A stretch of 64,000 nt of DNA, taken from assembly GCA_003116995.1 (NCBI GenBank), contig BDSL01000039.1, positions 1-64,000 of the forward strand, written 5' to 3'. A program made the position numbers and the translations under genes. Numbering within the stretch: the first letter of the stretch is position 1; each line of letters opens with the position of its first letter. This stretch comes from Yamagishiella unicocca (lineage: Eukaryota; Chlorophyta; Chlorophyceae; Chlamydomonadales; Volvocaceae). This document shows, one piece after another, positions 22,394 to 33,100 of this stretch. A model generated the notes under the pieces. It was not told where the DNA came from and made no database searches. It was given only the letters and a program-made list of their open reading frames with translations.

Positions 22394-23996
22394 AGATGCC
22401 GTAGCGGAAGCTGCATCACTATCCTATCAGTGAACCATTAGCCACAATCCATTTGAGGGCTCCAAAGGATGCAGGATAGCCAAGTGCAGTGCCGATAGGC
22501 GCCCGTCAGGACCGGTATAGAGTTTTAAGTACTTGGCAATCACGCTAAACCAGCTTTAACAAAATGTTAGTATTATTGGAGGTATTTATCAAAAATTACG
22601 TTCAGGGAAAGACTTGTCTGACTTGAACTCGAAATATCATTAGCGTTCTTGCAAACTGCCATGCTCCTCCAACTCCAACCACGAGGCATCATAAATTACT
22701 TGCAGTGTTTGACGACCACGAGTCGCTCTGGTGTGGAAGTTACTCAGCCGCAGAACCGCGGGTCGAAGTGCAAAACGAAGGACACTGGCATCCAGGGCCT
22801 TCCTTACGCGACTCGCAGGATGTACATTTTCACGTTTGGGTTCCACTCTTGTTATAGTGATTTGGTGCCCACTTGTAGGCGTCAGACTGCGTACGTGCAG
22901 CTTATAATGGCTGGCTGGCCGCCTGGCACTCGACATTACAGGCCTGCGGCCTTAAAAGATTCGGCCTGCGGCCTTGGAAGATTCGGCCACATCTCCTTAG
23001 GCCCACTCCGGGCCCTATTGGAAATGCGACGCTACCAACAAACGACGTACTCCGCATCCGCGCAGCTCGACGCGTTTCCCCCGGGCGCCCCGTTGCAACT
23101 TGACATCGGAGCAACGGCGGCCGCCTGCCAGCTAGGGTCAGCTGCCGCTGCGGCACACCGCAAGGCTGAATTCCGCCAGCCAGCCCCACATCCCTCCCAA
23201 AGCTAAGCCTCTCTCACGCGCACACCCTCCTCTCCGTCTGTCCCTCTCCTCCCTACGCTCACCCTCCTCCTCCGCCGACGCCCTCCATGCGACCAACCCA
23301 GTGTCGACGACCTTCACACGCCGGTGTAACACAGAGCAGCTACGAGCTCTCGAAACGGAATTCCACGCCTACTGGGGCCCGTGTTGTACGGCATTCCCCT
23401 TGACATGCATCCAACCTCTCGACCCCACGCACACACACACACACACGCCATTCTCTTCCCCTATCCCCGATCGCTCTTTCTTCATGCATCCTACAAGCTG
23501 CTTAGCGGTTCGTCCGCTTCGTCGCCTCCCAATTAGCGCCGGTCCGAATGCGTGGCCGCGTTGTGCCTGTTGAAGCAACCGGCATCGTCCAGCCCAGCCA
23601 GGGCGTCCAGCCCAAGCGGGACCCATAGCCCGCACGCACACCGTCCAGCTCCGTTGCTGCCATGCTGCTTGGGAGCAGTAGTGCGTGCCGCGCCATGCAG
23701 TGGATGCGCTCTTCCTTCCGATGTGGAGGACCTCCCTCACCCCGCGTCGCGCCCCGTGCTTATGCTGTGCTTTCCCAGCCATATCGTTACCGTACCCGCG
23801 CCCAATTCTTCCAAATCAAAACCTTCGCGAGCGTCCCAACACCTCAGGCTCAGCAACTCCTTCCTACTCCTCGTGCGTTTGCCCACCAAGAAGGCCCCAC
23901 CCAGCACCAGGCCCTCACCACCCTAGCTCCAGCGGCGGCGGCGGCGGCGGCGGCGGCCAATTGTACGGCGGCTTCTCACCGCCTCGCACCATAAAA
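22394..23996. other. intergenic, no gene seen
   Basis: The region between the start of the C2 gene and the 3' end of the rhomboid gene, both on the minus strand; it should hold the C2 promoter. Visible items: a short direct repeat (ggcctgcggcctt and agattcggcc, twice) at 22940-22988, a CA microsatellite at 23429-23446, and a GCG trinucleotide run at 23931-23960. Open frames here have no family match and overlap on both strands. Confidence 0.5.
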
Positions 23997-26900
23997 TCAC
24001 CCGCCTCCCGCCGTACTAGCGGCGGTGGCGTCACCGTCGCCCCCTTCAACCGCTCCCGGGCCGCTGGCGCCTGAGGCGCCTTTGGGCCTCTGCGGGTCTG
24101 GCTCAGCACCGGACGGGCCCTTGCGCCGCGTAGGGCCATCACCCGCCACCCGCCGCCGCAGCGGCAGCGCGATGCTGGCGCCACCCGGCGGCGGCTTGAA
24201 GGCCAGCCAGCGAACTGGGGGCAGGTCCTGGGGAAGGAAAGGGGGGCGGGACCTGTTGTTCCGATGGGAGGCGAACTGAGAGGCGGGCGGCGGGAAGTGT
24301 TGGGGCTCACACTCGGGCATCATCAGCATCGCTGTATACACACTCTTCCCACAACGACCCTCGACACGCGCCTGCAGTGCTCTGCCGCCACCCTCCGCGG
24401 GTGTGAACACGAAGCGGGGTCCCAGCAGGTATGCCAGCAGCGCACCGCCCAGCATCCCGCCGGTGTGGCCCCTGAGTGCAGAAGGAGGGGACGGGGACGG
24501 GAAGCAGGAGGAGCATGACAGGGACTCAGGACGGAGACTGCAGACTTGCAGGCTGCAAACAACATGCAAATGACAAGGGCGGAAACGTAAAGCGGCGATA
24601 CTCTCCGTCGGGACCCCTTTCTCCCTAGACCCGTCCCCCTCTTGGGGGCCTCCTCTCACCTAAACACACACACACACACACTTACCAGCATTTATAAAAC
24701 ACACTTACCAGTTGTCGATCTTTTTGTTGACCAACGAGTACGCCAGGTTGATCGCGACTGTGATCCCAAGAGTACGCAGCCCGGTCTCGCTAGCTGGCCC
24801 CAGGACCTCCCGGTGGCGCCTGGCGGTGCGGGGTGGAGGTGGGAAGTGGGCATGGTGCGGGTTTCGTACAGCCCTCAATGCCACACGCCGAACCAACTCC
24901 CCATCACTTCCGAGCTGCGTCCAGCCCAGGACCTACCTCTCTGTGGCTAAACCTAACCCTGCCGCTCGACGCTGCCGCGGCTGCTGCAAACCCCCGATTC
25001 CCTCCAAAACCCTGAAAACCCGACTCACCAATAGAACACCCCCAGTGCCGCCCCCAGCCCGAACACGGCCCCGCTGGCCCCTAGGGAGGGAGCCGGGCAC
25101 AGCAGGAAGCTGGCCAGCGTGGCTATGACCCCTGAGGGGGGGAAGGCGAGGAGGAGGCGAGTTTGTGAGGAAAACACGTGCACGAGTAAAGTTTGCGACA
25201 TACGTTTATAGGTGCATGAGAGAGGGAGACGAGGAGGCGGGAAGGGTGGGAGAGGGTTTAGGTGGACAGGTGGACAGATGGTGGTCTGTATGAGACGATT
25301 GTGGCAGACCCAGCCTGCCTCCTCCCTGCACGCACCCAAGCTGTTCACCAACCCCCCGTCCAGCTCAGGCCAGCCACACCCGTGTTTCTCCGCTACCCAC
25401 CCGAAGCCATGTATATGACGGCCGTGCGCCTGCTGCCTGACACCACCTCCACCTGGGGCCCCAGCGAGTGGAGCGCGTGCATGTTGATCTGCGGGGTGGG
25501 TTGGGTGTACGGCCGGGTTAGGAAACGGGGCGGCGGGTGAAGGTGGGGGGTCAGGGGCGGGAGGCGGCGTGGTGGGACGGCTGCTGCCCGGTGTTTTCCC
25601 CCCACTCACCCCCCGGCTCATCCCCGCTCACCCCCACTCACCCCCGGCTCATCCCCGCTCACCCCCACTCACCCCCAGGTGGAACAGGTTGGAGTGCAGG
25701 AATAGCGGCGTCACTAGGCGCCACACCTGGCCCGACGCGATGAGGGAGTTGACCTGCCGGTGTGTGGGGGTCAAGCGTGGGGTTTGGGGTGCGGGGCGAA
25801 ACGTCACTACCGTACAGGGAACCTTGTGGCGGAGACAGCCGGTCCACGACGGCATGTACCGAACTGCTGTAAGCGTAACTGCACTGTTACGGTAACGATG
25901 TCTTCCGTACAGATATTGTGATCGCATTGTAACCGCCATCCACCCAAGCAGTGGCCATGGTGGTGGTTGTGGTGTTGGGACCTGGGAGCTGTGGCGCCGG
26001 CCGCATCGAACCCAACCCAGCCGCCGCACCTTGAAGCCCCACAGCAGCAGCACATCCCTGGACAGCCAGTTGAGTGCAAACACGACCGCGTTGAGCGCCA
26101 GGAACACGTCAGTGGTCCGCCGCCCGGGGTGCCCGAAATCCGCCAGCGTCTTGACCCTACGGTGAGGGGAAGGTAGAGAGGAACCGCACCGTGAGGTGCT
26201 CTGGTCATTGGTCTCTGAGGATTCCCGACGACGCTTCCATGACGTTGTACTAGTTCTACTACCATTACCACTACAATGTCGGCGGCGGCCTCGTTTGGCC
26301 AATGTGTGGGGTCCGGGGCATTGCCGCCTCGCCGCCGCGTGTGGCGCGCACGGTGCGTGTCACGCAGTGTGCAGCACGCAGTGCAGCACACTGGGGGCGA
26401 CGCACGCCGGTGTCTTTCGACAGGCAGAAGGGGCTTATGGGGTCGCTGCCGGGGTAGGGGCAGTGCGGCGACTAGTCCCACGGGGTCAGTGCCAGGACCC
26501 GGGGGCCTGCTACGACGAAATTCAACTGGGAAGGGATTCAGAGCAGACCTACTGGGTCGGAATCAGAGCAGCTCCACAACAGAGATCCAGTCGAGCCTCT
26601 ATGGACGAATCCACGTGAACGCGACCGCGGCAAGGGAGTGCCCGGATGTGGGGGCGACATGCAGCCAGCTATTGGAGGGCCTAGAGGTGCTCACGACATT
26701 GAAGTGGTCCGTGCTTGGTCAACGTAGCGAGTTGTAGAGTGGGTGGGTGGGTGAGCGGGGAGTGCGCGCGGGTGTGGCAGTTGGGTTTGCTGGGAGGGAA
26801 CGCACCGTTTGACCTCAGGGGTGCCTCCGCCGTCGGGTGCTGGCGTCGCCGCTGCGCCCGCCGTCGCTGAGGCCATCAGCGCCCCCCCGCCGAGGCCCGC

Positions 26901-27032
26901 CCGGAGCCGCGATGGGTGTGCGCGCAGCGCCCTTTCGAGCTGGAGGCGTGCGCGCTGGCAGCGCCTGCCGAACCAGTGCATGCCCGACCAATCGCCGGAG
27001 CGACAGGCCAGGGAGCGGCCATTGCTGTGCAT
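23997..27032 (-). CDS. rhomboid intramembrane serine protease, probably organellar
   Basis: Cleaves transmembrane substrates inside the membrane; it resembles plant-type rhomboid-like (RBL) proteins. Exons (minus): 27032-26806, 26156-26030, 25753-25673, 25488-25401, 25131-25029, 24819-24709, 24471-23997; about 403 aa, phase consistent throughout. Order of motifs: an Arg-rich N-terminus like a transit peptide; first membrane segment VFLALNAVVFALNWLSRDVL; GQVWRLVTPLFLHSNLFHL (WR motif); the INMHALHSLGP segment; catalytic GASGAVFGLGA (Ser codon 25075-25073); LGITVAINLAYSL; then DNW-GHTGGMLGGALLAYL with the catalytic His (codon 24467-24465). The catalytic pair is intact. The C-terminus is a Pro/Gly-rich soluble tail; an extra intron between about 24410 and 24240 is possible, since the sequence between GGRALQ and DLPPVRWLAF looks intron-like but is open. 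The start is set by phase; an upstream ATG at 27138 lies in another frame. Confidence 0.9.
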
Positions 27033-27752
27033 GAGCGCTGCCTAGCAGATTTCTGAGGGACAGGCGTTTTCCTTTGGGTGATGCGGCAGGCCGCTTGGCA
27101 AGCGGGCGCACGCCGACCTGAATATTGAGGGACGCCAAAACGCAGCGCTGTCCGCCTGTTCAGTCCTTGCCAAATAGTCGGTTTGAAATTGGTAATATGC
27201 GAAAGGCAGGAAATGCAATTAGGCGAGCACTGTGTGGGACGCTGGAGGAGTCAGTGTGTGGTGGCAGGCGTTTGTCCGAACGTGTATATTATAGAATTGC
27301 AAAGGGGGAAAAACCAATACATATATATTTGCTCCAAGGCATTACCAGGCAGTATATGCAAGCGTAGAAAGTAATCTGTTTCCAGTTTCACTTGTCAGGG
27401 ATAGCTAGGAATGGTCGAAATGCAGCTTGCTTTACACAGTACGTGCTAGGATAGTTTATGGGAGAGCAAGCGGCCCACATGGTATGAGCGCGTCGCCAGA
27501 CATTTAACGACTTTAGGAACTGCCCAGAACTGCAGAAGCGCAGTTTCAGCCTGAAGCACACACTCGTCATAATGTCCAAAACATGCGCGCAATAGGGCCC
27601 AGCGCATTGTTGTCGCGCTGCCCAAAGTTGCCAACTGCATGTCCGGTACTTTTGGGTAGTATGTAACGCCGGAAAGTTGCTGCATGATTGTGCATAAATG
27701 GTGATAATATGCTCGGTATAATTGCCATTTGGCGTGCGCTTTGAACTGGTCA
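27033..27752. other. upstream region of the rhomboid gene, no gene seen
   Basis: Should hold the rhomboid promoter and 5' untranslated region. A 135-codon minus-strand frame at 27388-27795 runs into the transposon fragment and shows no family features. Confidence 0.5.
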
Positions 27753-28006
27753 GTAAACAGTTACGAGTTACGACTCGTAAGACCCTTACGAGCACTCGTA
27801 TGAATGGTGTTATGACGCATTGAGGCGGATGCCATTATCAGAGATTTCATTCGTTACACGGTGGCTTGTCGTCATCTAACACTGCGGAAGACCGGACCGG
27901 TCTACCGCCGCCCTTGGCGGGTACACAGGTCTACCTCGACCGGCCCGACCGGCCTGGTCTACCTCTCGCTGCCCTTCACCGGCCCGGTCTAACTCTGCCC
28001 ATAACC
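27753..28006 (+). mobile_element. truncated second copy of the 6.6-kb element (left subterminal part)
   Basis: Nearly identical to 1281 onward in the full element: gtaaacagttacgagttacg, the following unique stretch, then a few of the ACCGGCCCGGTCT motifs, ending at ctctgcccataacc. Only three or four of the 21 motifs are present. It has neither terminal inverted repeat nor target duplication, so it is a fragment or a deletion remnant. Confidence 0.93.
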
Positions 28007-28506
28007 GTACGCTAAGGGCATGAGTTGCGCCCTGCGGTTAGCGTCGTCTGGTAGATGTGGTTACATGGCTTTGATTGCCGGTAATTACGGTAGTAATATT
28101 AATACTATTGTTGCAGTAGATGTGAAGCCAACGGACACATGTGTATGTGTCGGCAGCAAGGGTAGATGTGCTCCAGGGATGGCAGTTAGCCACGTTCGGG
28201 AGCGCACCTAGGCCCGCTGCCTGGAATGCCCAGGCAGCGGAGTTTGTCGCCACAAACTAACAAAGTCTGGAAGAAACAGCCCTGTACTGACACATCGCTG
28301 TAAGACTAGTGCGCACCTCCGTCCATTCTCTAAACAGCATCCACAACTTGCACGTCACAGTGTGTTGATTGCTCAGCCGTGTCCGGCAGTCTTTTCGCTC
28401 TCTTCACCCAAGAGCCGACGCACGCGCGTCGGTGCCGCGTCCGGCAGCCAGGCGACCTCTGGAGCTGTGTGTCGTGACAACCAGAACGGATGCCAATGAC
28501 AAAAGA
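28007..28506. other. no gene seen
   Basis: A unique stretch between the element fragment and the first hairpin repeat array. No exon, repeat or RNA gene could be supported. Confidence 0.5.
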
Positions 28507-29945
28507 TGCTCCTGCAACAGTGGGCCTGATACGTACTGGTCCAGACAGATGCTACGACAGTCGCAGTAGGTCCGGGATAATTAGAGGATAGGCTGGGGAA
28601 AACAAGATAGGCGGTTGGCGCAAGGAATTGATGGGAGCATGGTGGGGGCATGTTAACGATCAAAAAAATGCTCCCATACACTGTGGACTGGATACTGGTC
28701 CAGACTGGTGCCGCGACTGCCACAGTAGGTCCGGGATAATTTGAGGAAAGGCTGGGGAAAACAAGATAGGCGGTTGGCGCGAGGAATTGGTGGGAGCATG
28801 GTGGGAGCATGTTAGTGATCAAAAAAATGCTCCTGTAAACAGTGGACTAGATACTGGTCCAGACTGGTGCCTCAACGGTCGCTGTAGGTTAGGGATAATT
28901 TGACGAAAAAGCTCGGGACAGCATGATGGGCGGTTGGCGCGAGGAATCGATGGGATCATGGTGGGAGCGCGCAGCATGGTGGGAGCATGTTAGTGGTCAA
29001 AACATGCTCCCGCAACAGTGGGCCTTATACCGGTCCGGACAGATGCTGCCACGGTCGCGGTAGGTCCTGAATGATTTGAGGATAGGCCGGGGACAGCATG
29101 GTGGCCCGTTGGTGCGAGGAATCGATGGGAGTATGGTGGGAGCATGTTAGTGACCAAAACATGCTCCCGCAACAGTGGGCCTGATACCGGTCCGGACAGA
29201 TGCTGCGACGGTCGCAGTAGGTCCGGGATGATTTGGGGACGGCATGATGGGCGGTAAGTGCGGGGAATTGGTGGGAGCATGGTGGGAGCATGGTGTGAGC
29301 ATGTTAGTGACCAAAACATGCTCCCGCAACAGTGGGCCTTATACCGGTCCGGACAGATGCCGCGACGGTCATAGTAGGTCCGGGATGATTTGGGGACGGC
29401 ATGATGGGCGGTTAAGTGCGGGGAATTGGTGGGAGCATGGTGGGAGCATGGTGGGAGCATGTTAGTGACCAAAACATGCTCCCGCAACAATGGGCCTGAT
29501 ACCGGTCCAGACAGATGCCGCGACGGTCATACTAGGTCCGGGATGATTTGGGAACGGCATGATGGGCGGTAAGTGCGAGGAATTGGTGGGAGCATGGTGG
29601 GAGCATGGTGGGAGCATGTTAGTGACCAAAACATGCTCCCGCAACAATAGGCCTGATACCGGTCCGGACAGGTGATGCGACGGTCGCAGTAGGTCCGGGA
29701 TGATTTGGGGACGGCATGATGGGCGGTAAAGTGCGAGGAATTGGTGGGAGCATGGTGGGAGCATGGTGTGAGCATGTTAGTGACCAAAACATGCTCCCGC
29801 AACAGTGGGCCTTATACCGGTCCGGACAGATGCCGCGACGGTCGTAGTAGGTCAGGCCTGCTTGAAGTAAGGTTTTGGGATGGCAAGATCGTCCGTTGAT
29901 GCGAGGAATCAATGGGAGCATGGTGGGTGCATGGTGGCTGGTGGT
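28507..29945. repeat. about 157-bp tandem repeat with hairpin junctions
   Basis: Nine units stepping 157-159 bp (one of 177), with the ATGCTCC marker at about 28508, 28668, 28827, 29004, 29161, 29318, 29476, 29633 and 29791. At the junctions from 29138 on, GGGAGCATGTT, the 9-nt loop agtgaccaa and AACATGCTCCC form a perfect 11-bp stem. The first units are more diverged. Each unit is therefore bounded by inverted 11-mers. Open frames on both strands are by-products of the repetition. Confidence 0.95.
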
Positions 29946-30146
29946 GCGTCTATACACTGTCCATACACAGTCCATGCACTACAGTATGGTCCTTTTCATC
30001 ACGGGCATAGGTGTAGACATGGCAGTTACCAAATGCACGTGCTAGGTGCGCGAAATAGGCAAGTTACGTGGGAGCATGCTCCCAGTCGGAAATGCGACTG
30101 AATTGTAGCATGCTCCCAATCATATTTCCGACTGACCGGATAGCTG
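29946..30146. repeat. degenerate edge of the hairpin array
   Basis: Contains the perfect palindrome gggagcatgctccc near 30070 and an inverted pair agtcggaaat / atttccgact at about 30085-30135, then passes into the 142-bp array. Confidence 0.7.
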
Positions 30147-33100
30147 GGGACGTTCCTTTCACCTAGTTATTGCTACCGTTAAGCAGCGTGCCCAAGAGCG
30201 AGGCCGATCGAAGGTTGCCGGAGAAGCCGATGCTAGCCGATTGGCCCGGAAGTCCTCGTGCGGCGATCCCCAGAGGCGAATTTCGGTGGGGACGTTCCTT
30301 TCACCTAGTTATTGCTACCGTTAAGCAGCGTGCCCAAGAGCGAGGCCGATCGAAGGTTGCCGGAGAAGCCGATGCTAGCCGATTGGCCCGGACGTCCTCG
30401 TGCGGCGATCCCCAGAGGCGAATTTCGGTGGGGACGTTCCTTTCACCTAGTTATTGCTACCGTTAAGCTGCGTGCCCAAGAGCGAGGCCGATCGAAGGTT
30501 GCCGGAGAAGCCGATGCTTGCCGATGGCCCGGACGTCCTCGTGCGGCGATCCCCAGAGGCGAATTTCGGTGGGGACGTTCCTTTCACCTATTTATTGCTA
30601 CCGTTAAGCAGCGCGCCCAAGAGCGAGGCCGATCGAAGGTTGCCGGAGAAGCCGATGCTAGCCGATTGGCCCGGACGTCCTCGTGCGGCGATCCCCAGAG
30701 GCGAGTTTCGGTGGGGACGTTCCTTTCACCTAGTTATTGCTACCGTTAAGCTGCTTGCCCAAGAGCGAGGCCGATCGAAGGTTGCCGGAGAAGCCGATGC
30801 TTGCCGATTGGCCCGGACGTCCTCGTGCGGCGATCCCCAGAGGCGAATTTCGGTGGGGACGTTCCTTTCACCTATTTATTGCTACCGTTAAGCTGCGTGC
30901 CCAAGAGCGAGGCCGATCGAAGGTTGCCGGAGAAGCCGATGCTTGCCGATGGCCCGGACGTCCTCGTGCGGCGATCCCCAGAGGCGAATTTCGGTGGGGA
31001 CGTTCCTTTCACCTATTTATTGCTACCGTTAAGCAGCGCGCCCAAGAGCGAGGCCGATCGAAGGTTGCCGGAGAAGCCGATGCTAGCCGATTGGCCCGGA
31101 CGTCCTCGTGCGGCGATCCCCAGAGGCGAGTTTCGGTGGGGACGTTCCTTTCACCTAGTTATTGCTACCGTTAAGCTGCTTGCCCAAGAGCGAGGCCGAT
31201 CGAAGGTTGCCGGAGAAGCCGATGCTAGCCGATTGGCCCGGACGTCCTCGTGCGGCGATCCCCAGAGGCGAGTTTCGGTGGGGACGTTCCTTTCACCTAG
31301 TTATTGCTACCGTTAAGCTGCGTGCCCAAGAGCGAGGCCGATCGAAGGTTGCCGGAGAAGCCGATGCTTGCCGATTGGCCCGGACGTCCTCGTGCGGCGA
31401 TCCCCAGAGGCGAATTTCGGTGGGGACGTTCCTTTCACCTAGTTATTGCTACCGTTAAGCAGCGCGCCCAAGAGCGAGGCCGATCGAAGGTTGCCGGAGA
31501 AGCCGATGCTAGCCGATTGGCCCGGACGTCCTCGTGCGGCGATCCCCAGAGGCGAATTTCGGTGGGGACGTTCCTTTCACCTAGTTTTTGCTACCGTTAA
31601 GCTGCGTGCCCAAGAGCGAGGCCGATCGAAGGTTGCCGGAGAAGCCGATGCTAGCCGATTGGCCCGGACGTCCTCGTGCGGCGATCCCCAGAGGCGAATT
31701 TCGGTGGGGACGTTCCTTTCACCTATTTATTGCTACCGTTAAGCTGCGTGCCCAAGAGAGAGGCCGATCGAAGGTTGCCGGAGAAGCCGATGCTAGCCGA
31801 TTGGCCCGGACGTCCTCGTGCGGCGATCCCCAGAGGCGAATTTCGGTGGGGACGTTCCTTTCACCTAGTTATTGCTACCGTTAAGCTGCGTGCCCAAGAG
31901 CGAGGCCGATCGAAGGTTGCCGGAGAAGCCGATGCTAGCCGATTGGCCCGGACGTCCTCGTGCGGCGATCCCCAGAGGCGAGTTTCGGTGGGGACGTTCC
32001 TTTCACCTAGTTATTGCTACCGTTAAGCTGCGTGCCCAAGAGCGAGGCCGATCAATGCTTGCCGGAGAAGCCGATGCTTGCCGATTGGCCCGGACGTCCT
32101 CGTGCGGCGATCCCCAGAGGCGAATTTCGGTGGGGACGTTCCTTTCACCTAGTTATTGCTACCGTTAAGCTGCGTGCCCAAGAGTGAGGCCGATCGAAGG
32201 TTGCCGGAGAAGCCGATGCTAGCCGATTGGCCCGGACGTCCTCGTGCGGCGATCCCCAGAGGCGAATTTCGGTTGGGACGTTCCTTTCACCTAGTTATTG
32301 CTACCGTTAAGCTGCGTGTTCAAGAGCGAGGCCGATCGAAGGTTGCCGGAGAAGCCGATGCTTGCCGATTGGCCCGGACGTCCTCGTGCGGCGATCCCCA
32401 GAGGCGAATTTCGGTGGGGACGTTCCTTTCACCTAGTTATTGCTACCGTTAAGCTGCGTGCCCAAGAGCGAGGCCGATCGAAGGTTGCCGGAGAAGCCGA
32501 TGCTAGCCGATTGGCCCGGACGTCCTCGTGCGGCGATCCCCAGAGGCGAATTTCGGTGGGGACGTTCCTTTCACCTATTTATTGCTACCGTTAAGCTGCG
32601 TGCCCAAGAGCGAGGCCGATCGAAGGTTGCCGGAGAAGCCGATGCTTGCCGATTGGCCCGGACGTCCTCGTGCGGCGATCCCCAGAGGCGAGTTTCGGTG
32701 GGGACGTTCCTTTCACCTAGTTATTGCTACCGTTAAGCTGCGTGCCCAAGAGCGAGGCCGATCAATGCTTGCCGGAGAAGCCGATGCTTGCCGATTGGCA
32801 CGGACGTCCTCGTGCGGCGATCCCCAGAGGCGAATTTCGGTGGGGACGTTCCTTTCACCTAGTTTTTGCTACCGTTAAGCTGCGTGCCCAAGAGCGAGGC
32901 CGATCGAAGGTTGCCGGAGAAGCCGATGCTTGCCGATTGGCCCGGACGTCCTCGTGCGGCGATCCCCAGAGGCGAGTTTCGGTGGGGACGTTCCTTTCAC
33001 CTAGTTATTGCTACCGTTAAGCTGCGTGCCCAAGAGCGAGGCCGATCGAAGGTTGCCGGAGAAGCCGATGCTTGCCGATTGGCCCGGACGTCCTCGTGCG

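Noticed and set aside
26815..27138. Alternative rhomboid N-terminus from the ATG at 27138
   Set aside because: That frame hits a stop before the exon-1 donor, while the frame from 27032 joins the next exon in phase.
28507..29945. CRISPR-like appearance of short repeats with spacers
   Set aside because: The whole 157-bp unit repeats, including the supposed spacers, and the host is a eukaryote.
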